NCBI RefSeq assembly: GCF_000429905.1 | Contig: NZ_AUCT01000027.1 | Coordinates: 1 to 64,000 of the forward strand | Length of the DNA stretch: 64,000 nucleotides | Source: Desulfatibacillum aliphaticivorans DSM 15576 | GTDB lineage: Bacteria > Desulfobacterota > Desulfobacteria > Desulfobacterales > Desulfatibacillaceae | Direction of reading: 5' to 3' | The notes under the pieces: generated by a model | Told to the model about the DNA's origin: nothing | The model's input: the letters and a program-made list of their open reading frames with translations, nothing else | The model's database searches: none | Position numbers and translations under genes: made by a program | In this document: positions 34,142 to 43,253 of the stretch, piece by piece | Numbering within the stretch: the first letter of the stretch is position 1 | How the letters are laid out: every line of letters begins with the position of its first letter

Positions 34142-35362
34142 ATGGCGACATACAATTACACGGCGATGAATGAAGTGGGAACCAAGGTGTCAGGCACGCT
34201 GGAGGCGGAGACCTCCGACGGCGCCCGGCGGATTTTGAGCTCCCGAGGCTTCATTCCCACCAAGGTCACCAAAACCCGTGGAGAGGAGAAAGCGCAAAAG
34301 GAAAGCCTGGGCGACAGGCTGAGCAGGGTGGGGTCTCGGGACATCATCCTGTTCACCAAGCAATTCGCCACCATGCTGAGGGCGGGCATTCCCATCATTG
34401 ATCTTTTTCAGGTTGCGGAGTCGCAAACCGAAAATCCCAAGCTAAAAAGGGTTATCGCGCAGATTTCCAAGGACATCCAGGAGGGCGCCAGCCTCCATCA
34501 GGCCATGAAAAAGCATCCCTCCGTGTTTTCTCCCTTGTACTTGAGCATGATGCGCGCCGGCGAAACCAGCGGGGCTCTGCCCCAGATTTTGGAGCGCTTG
34601 ATATACATCATCGACCATGAGGAAAAGGTCAAAAAGGACATCCGGGGCGCCATGATTTATCCGGCGCTGGTAACCATTGTTCTAACGGGGGCCTTCTTTC
34701 TTTTGGAAATCAAGGTGGTGCCTGTTTTTGCCAAAATGTTCAGTAGGGCGAATATCGAATTACCCTTGCCCACAAAAATTTGTATAAACATATACACTTT
34801 TTTAGCCACGTATTGGCCTTTTTTAATCGGCGCTTTTGCCTTGCTGGCGGTAGCCTTGTATTTCTACTTAAGGACCGAGCAAGGGAAATATACTTTTAAT
34901 AAAATTGTACTCCAACTGCCTATCTTCGGAGACTTGTTCACAAAAGCGGCCATGTCGCGGTTTGCGAGCATCTTCGCTATATTGCAGTCCAGCGGGGTGA
35001 CCGTATTGGATTCGTTCACTATCTTGTCCGGAACCATTGGGAGTGCAGCCATGTCCCGGCAGTTTGACGGCATCCGTCAAAGGTTGGAACAGGGGCGGGG
35101 CATCTCGGAGCCGCTAAGGGAGGCAGAGTTCTTCACCCCCATGGTCATTAATATGGTGGCCATTGGCGAAGAGTCAGGAAACCTGGAGGAGATGCTTCAA
35201 GTGATTTCCGACCACTACGACGATGAGGTGGAGTACGCTGTAAAGGCCCTGTCAGAAGCCATTGTACCAATTTTGACAATAGCATTAGCAGCGGTTGTCG
35301 GTTTTTTTGCCTTAGCCATTTTTTTGCCTATGTGGGATATGACAAAGATGGTGAAAAGATAG
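34142..35362 (+). CDS. gspF: Inner-membrane platform protein GspF
   Basis: 406 residues, two GspF/PilC domains with three membrane spans (about 170-195, 220-245, 375-400). The hallmark FTKQFATMLRAGIPI begins domain 1 and MSRFASIFAILQSSGVTVLDS begins domain 2. It is the platform that the GspE motor turns to add pilin subunits. It lies 22 bases after gspE. Confidence 0.93.
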   Translation: MATYNYTAMNEVGTKVSGTLEAETSDGARRILSSRGFIPTKVTKTRGEEKAQKESLGDRLSRVGSRDIILFTKQFATMLRAGIPIIDLFQVAESQTENPKLKRVIAQISKDIQEGASLHQAMKKHPSVFSPLYLSMMRAGETSGALPQILERLIYIIDHEEKVKKDIRGAMIYPALVTIVLTGAFFLLEIKVVPVFAKMFSRANIELPLPTKICINIYTFLATYWPFLIGAFALLAVALYFYLRTEQGKYTFNKIVLQLPIFGDLFTKAAMSRFASIFAILQSSGVTVLDSFTILSGTIGSAAMSRQFDGIRQRLEQGRGISEPLREAEFFTPMVINMVAIGEESGNLEEMLQVISDHYDDEVEYAVKALSEAIVPILTIALAAVVGFFALAIFLPMWDMTKMVKR

Positions 35363-35422
35363 GACGCGGTTTTTCTTTCAAGATTTTTGTAGGCATTTTA
35401 TATTTAACTTTTTCCGGGAAAA

Positions 35423-36766
35423 ATGAAAAAGTCCCTATACCATATTAAGTTATATATAATTATTCCTCTAATTTTTTCAGGAATTTCTCTCCTGTCATTT
35501 ATTGTGGCCTACAGAACTACGCACGCCTATCTATTGACAGGAGTAGACCCTGTTCCCCCCCTCCTATTGTGGGGAGTTCTCTTATGGGCTGGAACTTTTG
35601 TTTGCGGCCTGATTATGATCAGAGTGATTTTGGGTCCTGTGGAGCAATTTGTCGTCGAGGCTGAAAGCCTGGGGGTTGGTCTTCCAAAAAGCTCAAAAGA
35701 TGGCGAAGCCTTGGGAAAGGACGAAATGGCCCGGTATACAACGGTTTTCAGGCAGGTAAGCGAGGTTTTGAATCGCGTGGAGGCCAGGAAGCTATTCCCT
35801 GAAATCGTGGCCCAAAGCAAAGCCATGCGCCAGGTTCTTTCCCAGATAAAACGGGTGGCCCCGACCGACTCCACTGTTTTGATAACAGGGGAAAGCGGAA
35901 CCGGCAAGGAACTGGTCGCCGACAGCATTCACAGGCACAGCCAGCGTAATGGAAGGCGTTTCGTGAAAATCAACTGCGCCGCCATCCCTGAAACCCTGCT
36001 GGAAAGCGAATTGTTCGGGTATGAGAAAGGCGCTTTTACAGGAGCGGAGGCCCGCAAGCCCGGGAAGTTTGAACAAGCCAACGGCGGCACGGTTTTTCTG
36101 GACGAAATCGGGGACATGCCCCTGGAAACCCAGGCGAAAATTTTAAGGGTCCTGGAGGAAAAGGAAGTGGACAGGCTTGGGGGGATGCGCCCCGTCCCCG
36201 TGGATGTACGGGTTGTCGCCGCCACCAATAGAAATATTCAGGAAATGGTCGATAATAATGAATTTCGGGAGGACCTGTTTTTTCGTTTGAATGTCTTTCC
36301 CATCCAATTGCCGCCCTTACGGGAGCGGCCGGAGGACATTCCTTTTTTGGTGGAGGCCTTTTTATCGCATTCCGATAAAGAGGCCTCGGTGTCTCCCCAG
36401 GCCATGCACATTTTATGCGCCCATCCATGGCACGGCAACGTGAGGGAGTTAAGAAACGTTGTTGAAAGCGCCCTGCTGTACAGCCAAAAAATCGTGGAGC
36501 CTGAACATCTGCCTCCGGCCCTTTCCGGCAGCATGGCGATCCCGACGCCTGTCGGGGTGTTTATTTCCGGGGAGGAGGAATCCCTGGACTTGGATTATCG
36601 GCTGCAGGAGTTGGAAAAAGGGATTTTGGTGGAGGCCTTAAAGCGATCGGACGGAGTGCAGGCTCAGGCCGCCCGTTTGTTGGGAATCAAGGAGAGGAGT
36701 CTTTGGCATCGGGTGAAGAAGTACGGAATTGATGTTTCCCAAATTCGCCGCCACACGCGCCAATAG
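35423..36766 (+). CDS. Membrane-anchored sigma-54-dependent activator
   Basis: 447 residues. Two membrane spans at about 9-31 and 45-70 leave only a short loop outside. A HAMP-like linker region follows, then a sigma-54 AAA+ domain with GESGTGKE (156-163), GAFTGA (203-208) and Walker B VFLDEIGD, and a Fis-type helix-turn-helix at the end. No receiver domain is present, so the signal may come through the membrane or from a partner protein. It sits at the end of the assembly operon and just upstream of a pilin gene with a good sigma-54 promoter, its likely target. Confidence 0.88.
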   Translation: MKKSLYHIKLYIIIPLIFSGISLLSFIVAYRTTHAYLLTGVDPVPPLLLWGVLLWAGTFVCGLIMIRVILGPVEQFVVEAESLGVGLPKSSKDGEALGKDEMARYTTVFRQVSEVLNRVEARKLFPEIVAQSKAMRQVLSQIKRVAPTDSTVLITGESGTGKELVADSIHRHSQRNGRRFVKINCAAIPETLLESELFGYEKGAFTGAEARKPGKFEQANGGTVFLDEIGDMPLETQAKILRVLEEKEVDRLGGMRPVPVDVRVVAATNRNIQEMVDNNEFREDLFFRLNVFPIQLPPLRERPEDIPFLVEAFLSHSDKEASVSPQAMHILCAHPWHGNVRELRNVVESALLYSQKIVEPEHLPPALSGSMAIPTPVGVFISGEEESLDLDYRLQELEKGILVEALKRSDGVQAQAARLLGIKERSLWHRVKKYGIDVSQIRRHTRQ

Positions 36767-36924
36767 TCCTTCATTTTTTGGTGGATAACCCTACAAAAAA
36801 TGGAGATACGGCTTTTTAAAGGGTTTTTGACGAGAGTTTAATAATGAAATTTTTGCATATAACTATTTGTAAATTTTTCTAATAGTGTGCGTTAATTGTA
36901 AATTAACTATTATTTAGGGAAAAA

Positions 36925-36940
36925 TGGCGCAGTATTTGCT
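36925..36940 (+). promoter_or_regulatory. Sigma-54 promoter of the pilin gene
   Basis: TGGCGCAGTATTTGCT: GG and GC invariant bases with exactly ten bases between, TTGCT at -12 and TGGC at -24. It lies about 90 bases before the pilin ATG in an AT-rich leader (36767-37027) and directly downstream of a sigma-54 activator gene. Transcription should start near 36951. Confidence 0.82.
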
Positions 36941-37027
36941 TTATAGGACGGTAAAACCGAAGCACAGGCTCTTAAATATAACGCATGTTCCAAAAACTGA
37001 AACACTAAACAGGAAAGGAGTAGGGCC

Positions 37028-37429
37028 ATGTTGAACAAATGGAAGAAAAAAGTCAGAGGCCAAGAGGGCTTCACCCTCATCGAAATCATCGCGGTTCTGG
37101 TCATCCTGGGCATCCTGGCCGCCGTGGCCGTGCCCAAGTACTTTGATTTGCAAGAGGATGCTGCAAAGGGTGCCGCGGAAGGCGCAGTGGCTGAAGGGAT
37201 TTCCAGAATCAACCAGCACTTCGGCGAAGCAATTTTAGGGGGATCCACAGTTGGTGAAGTGACGTATGACAGCACCACTCTGGGGACAGATGCAGGTGAT
37301 TTTGATCTTTCATATTCTGGTGGGGATGCCAATGGAGCAGGTCCGATTGTTGTGACTGCAACCGGCAACACTGGTCCGGTCGACGGATACACCGCATCAG
37401 CCTCTGTTCCCCGTCCGGGAAGCGTATAA
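37028..37429 (+). CDS. Major type IV/MSHA-like pilin
   Basis: 133 residues. A basic 14-residue leader ends in Gly, followed by FTLIE, the prepilin peptidase site with Glu at +5, and the hydrophobic helix IIAVLVILGILAAVAVP of class-type pilins. The mature protein (about 119 residues) has a short, Gly/Ser/Thr-rich C-terminal domain without a Cys pair. Small size, its own promoter and its own terminator suggest it is the abundant subunit. AAAGGAG precedes the ATG. It follows the assembly operon; potential glycosylation genes lie next to it on the other strand. Confidence 0.92.
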   Translation: MLNKWKKKVRGQEGFTLIEIIAVLVILGILAAVAVPKYFDLQEDAAKGAAEGAVAEGISRINQHFGEAILGGSTVGEVTYDSTTLGTDAGDFDLSYSGGDANGAGPIVVTATGNTGPVDGYTASASVPRPGSV

Positions 37430-37450
37430 TTTGTTATGAGCAAAACTTAG

Positions 37451-37485
37451 GGCCATGGGCGTACTCACCGCCCATGGCCATTTTT
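37451..37485 (+). terminator. Intrinsic terminator of the pilin gene
   Basis: A perfect 11-bp stem (GGCCATGGGCG with its complement) and a 7-base loop, followed by A and five T at 37481-37485. It lies about 20 bases after the pilin stop and 16 bases before the convergent gene's stop. Confidence 0.9.
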
Positions 37486-37500
37486 GCCATACTATTTCTT

Positions 37501-39609
37501 TTAGGTTTTTCTTTCGATTACTGCCCTTGTGACGTTCATAATGGTTGCGAAGTCAGGATGATAAATCCGCACTGCCGACTGCGCTTCAATCTCCCGGAAT
37601 GTTTCCGAGAACTTAAGGTTCTTTTGCAATTCCAGAAGAACAGTAACGCCAAACTCTGCAAGAACAAAGTCATCCATTTTGTTCCCCAATTCGATCAACG
37701 CCAAGATGGGGTCCACATGGTTTGGCATGCACCTGTGGGCGCATTTGTAAATATTGACGGCCAGGAAGGTTCTCCCCTGCTTCTTCATGCACTCCGCCAT
37801 GATGAGGTAGGGATAAATCTGGTCAGGGGCTAGCATGGCTGCACTGGTTGCATTTGACAAGGCAGCTTGAAATTGCCCAGACTTAAATTGGATTTTCGCC
37901 TTAAGACAAAGGAGTTCATGATCGCGAGGTGCTAAGCAAAGGCCCATTTCTACCCATTTCATGGCCTGAGTCTCTTCACCTATCCACAACCATGAAAATG
38001 CTATTTGCTGGTGTATTAGAGGTGAGTCAGGTCGAAGGGCGTAAGCAGCTGAAAAAAAGGCTTTGGCGACCAAAGGATCTTTTTGATGAAACAATTCTAT
38101 TATTCCAATATTATAAAGAATCCTTCCTCGAATATTGTTGTTGTCATAACGGTCCAAATGCAGGGCACGGGTGTTTAGTTGCATTGCAGACTCTGCCTTG
38201 CCGTCTTTCCATAACCATTTTGCCAGATTCATCGCAGGGACGCTGAGCCCGGGAGATTTTTGAACATTGTCCTCCCAGAACGCTATATTATTATCAAAAA
38301 CTCTGTTGCGCATACGCGCTGTATGCCCGTTTGAGATCAAAACTGCGGTAACCAAGGCCATTGCGAGGAACAGAATCTCTTTCCTATCCGTGACTATTTT
38401 TAGCATGGCGAAAAGAAAAACAAATAGTGGGAGAAATAAAAATATGGAAGGAATGTAATTCCTATGTTCGAAAACTATTTCTATAGGGAGAAAGGTGCTT
38501 TCGATCACGTGGTTGAACAAAAAGAAGAGGATGCAAAAACTGACCAGAGGCATTTTTTTAATGAATGCACATGCTGAAAAAAAAAATCCCGCGATTATCA
38601 GTAAACTCCAGAGTGTGGAAATAGGATCCAGTAGCGATGTGGAGTGAGGGACGTCGTACAAAAAGGTCATCTTACTTGAGGTTGGATACAGCAGCAATCC
38701 GAAATACAGCATCATGACCCTTGGTTGGGTTATCAGCCTTTCCCACATGGTGAACGGACGGAATGAGTAATCCAGCAGTATCTTGAAAGGATTGTTCAGC
38801 AGGAAAGCCGTTAGTGCTCCCAAGGCGCAAATCCAGAAAGTCCATCTTGCAAACTTGATGATGTGTTCTTTGGTTGCCCCTTGAATCAGGATCAGTTCCA
38901 ACAAGGCCAAAGAGGGCGCCAGCAATACCGCGTTTTCTTTGGAGGCCACGGCGCAAAGGCCGGAAATCCCGCACCCGACAAACCATCCCCATTTTACTTT
39001 CCCGCTGGAAAATCGTCCTTTAAGGTAGAAATACATGGCCGCAATGTAAAACATGCCGGCCATGGAGGTCATGCGTTGCACAATGTAGGTGACGGAGGTG
39101 ACCTGGATGGGATGAATCGCCCAGAACACAGCGGTCAACAAGGCGAGAGGGTGGGAGAGGTCCCCGTATTTGTCCCGCAGCATGGGGAGGTTGAGCATGG
39201 CGTGGATAAACAAAAACAAAAAGCAGGCAGCCAGGTAATGGACGCCCAGATTGAAGACATGAAATCCTGTCACATCCAAGCCGCCTGTATAATAGTTCAA
39301 GGCGAAGGACAAAAAGGCCAAAGGCCTCCATAACCTGAATTCCCCTGTGCCTTCATCCCTGAACGGATCAGTCAGGGATTCAAAGTCCAACCGTTCCATA
39401 CGAATATATTCATTATTAACGATTCTAGGATTATCGTCAAAAACAAACACCCCATGAAAGGAATTGGAATAAATAATGATCAATATAAAAAACAGAGAGA
39501 TAAAGGCGAACGCGTAACGTCCTGAATTCGGGCTTTGCGGCCACCATTTTATATTTAGATCAAAGGATTTGGATAGTGCATTTTCTTGATTCATTTCCAG
39601 GAGGTTCAC
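37501..39609 (-). CDS. TMTC-like GT-C membrane glycosyltransferase with TPR tail
   Basis: 702 residues. The first 430 hold about 10 membrane spans. An early FVFDDNPRI has the acidic pair typical of GT-C/O-mannosyltransferase loops, and HPIQVTSVTYIVQRM is the hallmark of bacterial TMTC-like proteins. The C-terminal 230 residues read as TPR repeats. Such enzymes transfer a sugar from a polyprenyl phosphate to proteins outside the membrane. Next to the pilin gene, and with a GT2 and a flippase-like gene on the same strand, pilin is the natural acceptor; that is inference. The start is a GTG with AAAGGA five bases upstream. Confidence 0.75.
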   Translation of the reverse strand: MNLLEMNQENALSKSFDLNIKWWPQSPNSGRYAFAFISLFFILIIIYSNSFHGVFVFDDNPRIVNNEYIRMERLDFESLTDPFRDEGTGEFRLWRPLAFLSFALNYYTGGLDVTGFHVFNLGVHYLAACFLFLFIHAMLNLPMLRDKYGDLSHPLALLTAVFWAIHPIQVTSVTYIVQRMTSMAGMFYIAAMYFYLKGRFSSGKVKWGWFVGCGISGLCAVASKENAVLLAPSLALLELILIQGATKEHIIKFARWTFWICALGALTAFLLNNPFKILLDYSFRPFTMWERLITQPRVMMLYFGLLLYPTSSKMTFLYDVPHSTSLLDPISTLWSLLIIAGFFFSACAFIKKMPLVSFCILFFLFNHVIESTFLPIEIVFEHRNYIPSIFLFLPLFVFLFAMLKIVTDRKEILFLAMALVTAVLISNGHTARMRNRVFDNNIAFWEDNVQKSPGLSVPAMNLAKWLWKDGKAESAMQLNTRALHLDRYDNNNIRGRILYNIGIIELFHQKDPLVAKAFFSAAYALRPDSPLIHQQIAFSWLWIGEETQAMKWVEMGLCLAPRDHELLCLKAKIQFKSGQFQAALSNATSAAMLAPDQIYPYLIMAECMKKQGRTFLAVNIYKCAHRCMPNHVDPILALIELGNKMDDFVLAEFGVTVLLELQKNLKFSETFREIEAQSAVRIYHPDFATIMNVTRAVIERKT

Positions 39610-39654
39610 TCCTTTCCTTTATGTTTGGATCTTATCTGGAATTGGCGCGATGGG

Positions 39655-40605
39655 CTAATGCGGATGCCTTTTTTCAAGTAATTGTGAAACAAGCCAGAAT
39701 CCCCCTCCCAGGGCGGCTTCCGTGCAGGTGTCGATCAAGCGCATGCCGATGGCTGCGGCGATCACCACCGGCTGCGGGATGATGACCGGCAAAATCAGAA
39801 AGATAATCCCCTCCCGGACGCCTATGCCGGCGGGCGCGAACAGCGCCGCCATCCCAATAAGCATGGCGCCGTAGTAGACGCCTGCAACCACCAAAAAATG
39901 CTGCCATTCCACGCTATATAGCGCCCTTATCAGAAAAAAGAAAGAGGCGCCGGTCAGCAAGGCGGGAACTCCGTATGCCCCGACCAGCCGCAGAACCATG
40001 CTGTAGGGCGGATATTTTTCCGGCGGAGCCTTTTTTGCCAGGCGAAAAACCAGGCGCAGCATAAAGGGCATGACCCAGGGCGTCAGACTGACCAGCATGG
40101 CCAGGGCGCCCAGACCGGAAATCCACTGGAGGCTCACAGGAACGTCCACAGACCCCCAGGTCACGGCCAGGGTTACGATGAGTCCCGAGGCGGCCGTGCT
40201 GGACAGGTGCTCGGTAATGGTGGCCGCTGTAATGGCGTTGTTGGGGTGGTTTTTATACTGATTGAACCGGACCAGCAAAATCGTCACTTTGCCGGGGACG
40301 TGCCTGCCCATGCGGGAGAGCAGCCAGGCCCTGCCGGTGGTCACGAAATCCTCTCGGATGTCGAAGGCCGCGGCCAGCCTGATCCAAACCGCCAGGTTGG
40401 CCAAATACCCTGCAGCGCAGCACAATATGCTCAGTGCAAGATAGGCGGGCGAGATATTGAGCGTATAGGCGCCAAGCTCCCTGGCGTGCCGGAAAATAAC
40501 CCATCCCACAAAAGAGAGCACAAGCAAGAGCAAGGCCCTGCCGCACCACTTGGGGGCCTTTCCCGGTTTTGCGCCGGAGACCGTTTCCGGGCTAGTCTCC
40601 ATCAT
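39655..40605 (-). CDS. Flippase-like LPG synthase-type (UPF0104) membrane protein
   Basis: 316 residues, about 8 membrane spans, with the family pattern SRMGRHVPGKVTILLVRFNQY and a later PAGIGVREG. This is the AglD/LPG-synthase transmembrane domain family, without the cytosolic transferase domain of MprF. Members are found with dolichol-phosphate-type glycosyltransferases and are suspected lipid-linked sugar or lipid translocases. Its start overlaps the GT2 stop by 14 bases, so the two are co-translated. Confidence 0.75.
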   Translation of the reverse strand: MMETSPETVSGAKPGKAPKWCGRALLLLVLSFVGWVIFRHARELGAYTLNISPAYLALSILCCAAGYLANLAVWIRLAAAFDIREDFVTTGRAWLLSRMGRHVPGKVTILLVRFNQYKNHPNNAITAATITEHLSSTAASGLIVTLAVTWGSVDVPVSLQWISGLGALAMLVSLTPWVMPFMLRLVFRLAKKAPPEKYPPYSMVLRLVGAYGVPALLTGASFFFLIRALYSVEWQHFLVVAGVYYGAMLIGMAALFAPAGIGVREGIIFLILPVIIPQPVVIAAAIGMRLIDTCTEAALGGGFWLVSQLLEKRHPH

Positions 40606-41515
40606 CTGCCTTTTCGCTGGAAATCACCCGGCCCATGTGGTCGAAGCGCAGTTGGGTCACCTGTTCGGATATGAGGCCCATCAAAAAAACCACCACGGCG
40701 ATGGTCATGAGCATGGCCGAGGTGGGGCCGTATCTTGTGTGCAGCACAAAAATTTTAAAAAGCCCGTAACCCAGGCCCGTCAAGAACATGAGCAGGCTGG
40801 CGGGCAAAAAGATTTTCAAGGGGGCGAACAGGGTGGCGATTTTCAGGATGATCAGGAAAAACCGGGCTCCGTCCCTGAAAATTTTTATCTTGCTTTTTCC
40901 TTCCCTCGCCGGGGCCGCAAAAGGCACATACACCAGGCTGTAACCGGTCCGGATGACCGCCAGGGTCAGGGTGGTGGGGTACGAAAAGGTATTGGGCAGC
41001 AGGTTGACGAACTCTTTGGCGATGGGCGTTTTGACGGCCCGGAAGCCCGAGGTCAGGTCTTCGATTTTCCGGTCGCTGACGTAAGACGCCAGTTGGTTGT
41101 ACACGGCGTTGGCGAAACTGCGGTGCATGCTGGCCTGAGTGCCCGTGGACCGCGCCCCCACCACCAGGTCGTAAGGCCCCAGCTTTTCCAACAGCCGGGG
41201 GATTTCCTCCGGCGGGTGCTGACCGTCCGCGTCCATGAGAACAATGGAGTCTCCCTTGGCGTGACGAATGCCCGTTTTGACGGCCGCGCCGTTGCCCATG
41301 TTATAGGGATGGGTGCAAACCCGGGCGCCGGCCGCAAGGGCCATCTGGGCCGTTTGGTCCTTGGACCCGTCGTTCACCACAATAATCTCGTGGGACAGGC
41401 CCAGTTGCTCCATGACTTTTCGGACTCTTTCCACGATTTTGCCGATGGCTTGTTCCTCTTCATAGGCGGGCATAATCACGGATACGGAAATTGCTTCCTC
41501 TTGAAGGTGCGTCAT
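40592..41515 (-). CDS. GT2 glycosyltransferase (polyprenyl-phosphate sugar synthase-like)
   Basis: 307 residues. The GT-A domain has SVIMPAYEEEQAIGKIVE at the start, VVNDGSKDQT, and the metal-binding DADGQHPPE. The C-terminus has two membrane spans (about 215-290). This is the DPM1/GtrB layout that moves a sugar from a nucleotide donor to a polyprenyl phosphate. It leads the leftward three-gene set with the flippase-like and TMTC-like genes, which together would make, flip and transfer a lipid-linked sugar. Confidence 0.85.
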   Translation of the reverse strand: MTHLQEEAISVSVIMPAYEEEQAIGKIVERVRKVMEQLGLSHEIIVVNDGSKDQTAQMALAAGARVCTHPYNMGNGAAVKTGIRHAKGDSIVLMDADGQHPPEEIPRLLEKLGPYDLVVGARSTGTQASMHRSFANAVYNQLASYVSDRKIEDLTSGFRAVKTPIAKEFVNLLPNTFSYPTTLTLAVIRTGYSLVYVPFAAPAREGKSKIKIFRDGARFFLIILKIATLFAPLKIFLPASLLMFLTGLGYGLFKIFVLHTRYGPTSAMLMTIAVVVFLMGLISEQVTQLRFDHMGRVISSEKADDGD

Positions 41516-41711
41516 TGTAAACCTGCGTGAATTGAATTGAAAATTTGGGGAAAAGTGAAACCTGATTTGACTTTATATGGCATATTGAGCCAAAATGTGT
41601 AAAGAATAAGTTAATATCCTAATATTATTTGTGACTTTTTTTCCTTAAGGGGAGTAAATCAGGTAAAGGCTTGGGCTCCCCTGCGTACAGCCGGACCGTG
41701 ACGGGGGAACC

Positions 41712-42266
41712 ATGGACCAGGAAGAGGAAAGACAGGCCGTTTTGGATGTCAAAGCGGGCGCAACCGATCGCTTCGCCCTCTTGGTGGACGCGCACAAAGG
41801 GGCGCTGTTCAACCTGGCCTGGCGCATGACCGGCAGCCGCTCCGACGCCGAAGACCTTGTTCAGGAAATATTTGTGCGGGCTTTTCGCAATCTTGGATCC
41901 TTTGACGCTGAAAAGCGTTTTTTCCCCTGGTTATACACCATCGGAATCAACCTGATACGAAGCCGCCTCAAGGCTGTTTCCAGGAGACGCCGGGTTTTGC
42001 AGGACCAGGAAAAGGAAGGGGCGAAAGAAGCCAGTCCCGAGGAGGCCTTTTTGGCAAAGGAAAGGGCTGACCAGGTGCAGGCCGCTTTGCTGAAATTAAA
42101 TACGGGACAGCGCGAGGCCTTGCTCCTACGCTATTCTCAAGGCCTGACCTATGATGAGATTGCGGACATTTTACGCATCTCCAACAGCGCTGCAAAAATG
42201 CGGGCGGCCCGAGGGCTGGACCGCTTGCGTTCCATTTTACCGGAAACCTTGTTGGACAAAGGCTGA
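41712..42266 (+). CDS. ECF-type RNA polymerase sigma factor
   Basis: 184 residues. It has a sigma region 2 with DAEDLVQEIFVRAFRNL and FFPWLYTIGINLIRSRL, a linker, and region 4 with LTYDEIADILRISNSAAKMRAARG. It directs transcription of a small regulon. The gene starts the minor-pseudopilin cluster and is two bases before a membrane-protein gene likely to be its anti-sigma factor. It is unusual for a pilus cluster to carry its own ECF pair. Confidence 0.9.
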   Translation: MDQEEERQAVLDVKAGATDRFALLVDAHKGALFNLAWRMTGSRSDAEDLVQEIFVRAFRNLGSFDAEKRFFPWLYTIGINLIRSRLKAVSRRRRVLQDQEKEGAKEASPEEAFLAKERADQVQAALLKLNTGQREALLLRYSQGLTYDEIADILRISNSAAKMRAARGLDRLRSILPETLLDKG

Positions 42267-42268
42267 TC

Positions 42269-42775
42269 ATGAAACCGAAGGACGAAACAGTAAAGCAATG
42301 GATTAAAGACCTTAAACAAGCGGACCCGCCGGAGGACCTGACCCGGCATGTCATGGATCAAATTACGGCCAAGGCCGTGGATTCCCCTCCCCAGACGCTG
42401 GCCTGGGTCTTTTTTATCACGGGATTTTTTTTCTTTTGCCTGTTTGTGGTTTTGGCCGCGGGAGTTCGCTACTGGGCTCTGCAGGGAGTGGGGCTGGAGG
42501 GCTTGAATCTGGCCCGGAACGCCTCATTCATGGTTTCCCTTTTTATGGGGGCTGCCGGGTGCGGTTTAATCCGCGGAGGGAGAATCGGAGTCAGAACCGC
42601 CTATGCAGTAGGCTTAATCACGGCTTCGGGATGCATCCTGTCTTCCGTCGGCCTGTCCCTAAAATTGGCTGACCTGTCCGCCGCACTTGTTGTTTTGGGA
42701 TATGGAGCTTGCGGGGCGGCCATTGCTCTTATTTTATTGAAGGAGTTACGGCGTAATGAGTATCACGGATATTAA
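42269..42775 (+). CDS. Membrane protein, candidate anti-sigma factor
   Basis: 168 residues. A soluble N-terminus of about 40 residues contains a helical segment (WIKDLKQADPPEDLTRHVMDQI) like anti-sigma cytoplasmic domains; no zinc-binding HxxxCxxC is seen. About four membrane spans follow (about 45-70, 80-100, 110-130, 138-158). I do not recognise a named family. Position directly after the ECF sigma gene is the main reason to call it an anti-sigma. Its end overlaps the next gene by 20 bases. Confidence 0.6.
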   Translation: MKPKDETVKQWIKDLKQADPPEDLTRHVMDQITAKAVDSPPQTLAWVFFITGFFFFCLFVVLAAGVRYWALQGVGLEGLNLARNASFMVSLFMGAAGCGLIRGGRIGVRTAYAVGLITASGCILSSVGLSLKLADLSAALVVLGYGACGAAIALILLKELRRNEYHGY

Positions 42776-43253
42776 TAAGGCGGCCCGGACTCCAGGCTCC
42801 CAGCATGGCTTCACGCTTTTGGAAGTGGTGAGCGTCCTGCTGATAATCGGCATTCTCTCTGCCGTGGTTATCACCCGGGCCAGCATGTCATTGGACGTCA
42901 CCATGGTGGCCGAGGCGGAGGCGCTCAAGGCTCAGTTGCGCTATGCCCAGAGAAGGGCCATGACAGGCGGAGATCCCTGGGGAATCAACATTAGCGGCAA
43001 CTCCTACTCCATGTTCCAGTATGATGGAACTCGCAACACGGTTTCCATGCCGGGGGCGACCGATACTTCCCGCAATTTAGGATCGTTGGGGATTAGCGTG
43101 ACCGGCGCCATTGTCAGTTTTGACTCTTGGGGCAGGCCTTGCACGGGCGACTCAGGAACCTCGCCGCGCACCAGCGATCTCACCCTGACCGTATCCAAAG
43201 GCAGTGTGTCCCGGACAATAACGGTTACTAAAAATACGGGGTTCATACCATGA
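42756..43253 (+). CDS. GspH/FimT/MshC-like pseudopilin
   Basis: 165 residues. An 18-residue leader ends in Gly before FTLLE, then the hydrophobic helix VVSVLLIIGILSAVVI, so it should be cut by prepilin peptidase and methylated. The soluble part is small and beta-rich as in GspH/FimT minor pilins. AAGGAG lies 10 bases before the ATG. It overlaps the genes on both sides, so it is part of one transcript with the sigma gene and the next two pseudopilins. Confidence 0.85.
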   Translation: MSITDINKAARTPGSQHGFTLLEVVSVLLIIGILSAVVITRASMSLDVTMVAEAEALKAQLRYAQRRAMTGGDPWGINISGNSYSMFQYDGTRNTVSMPGATDTSRNLGSLGISVTGAIVSFDSWGRPCTGDSGTSPRTSDLTLTVSKGSVSRTITVTKNTGFIP

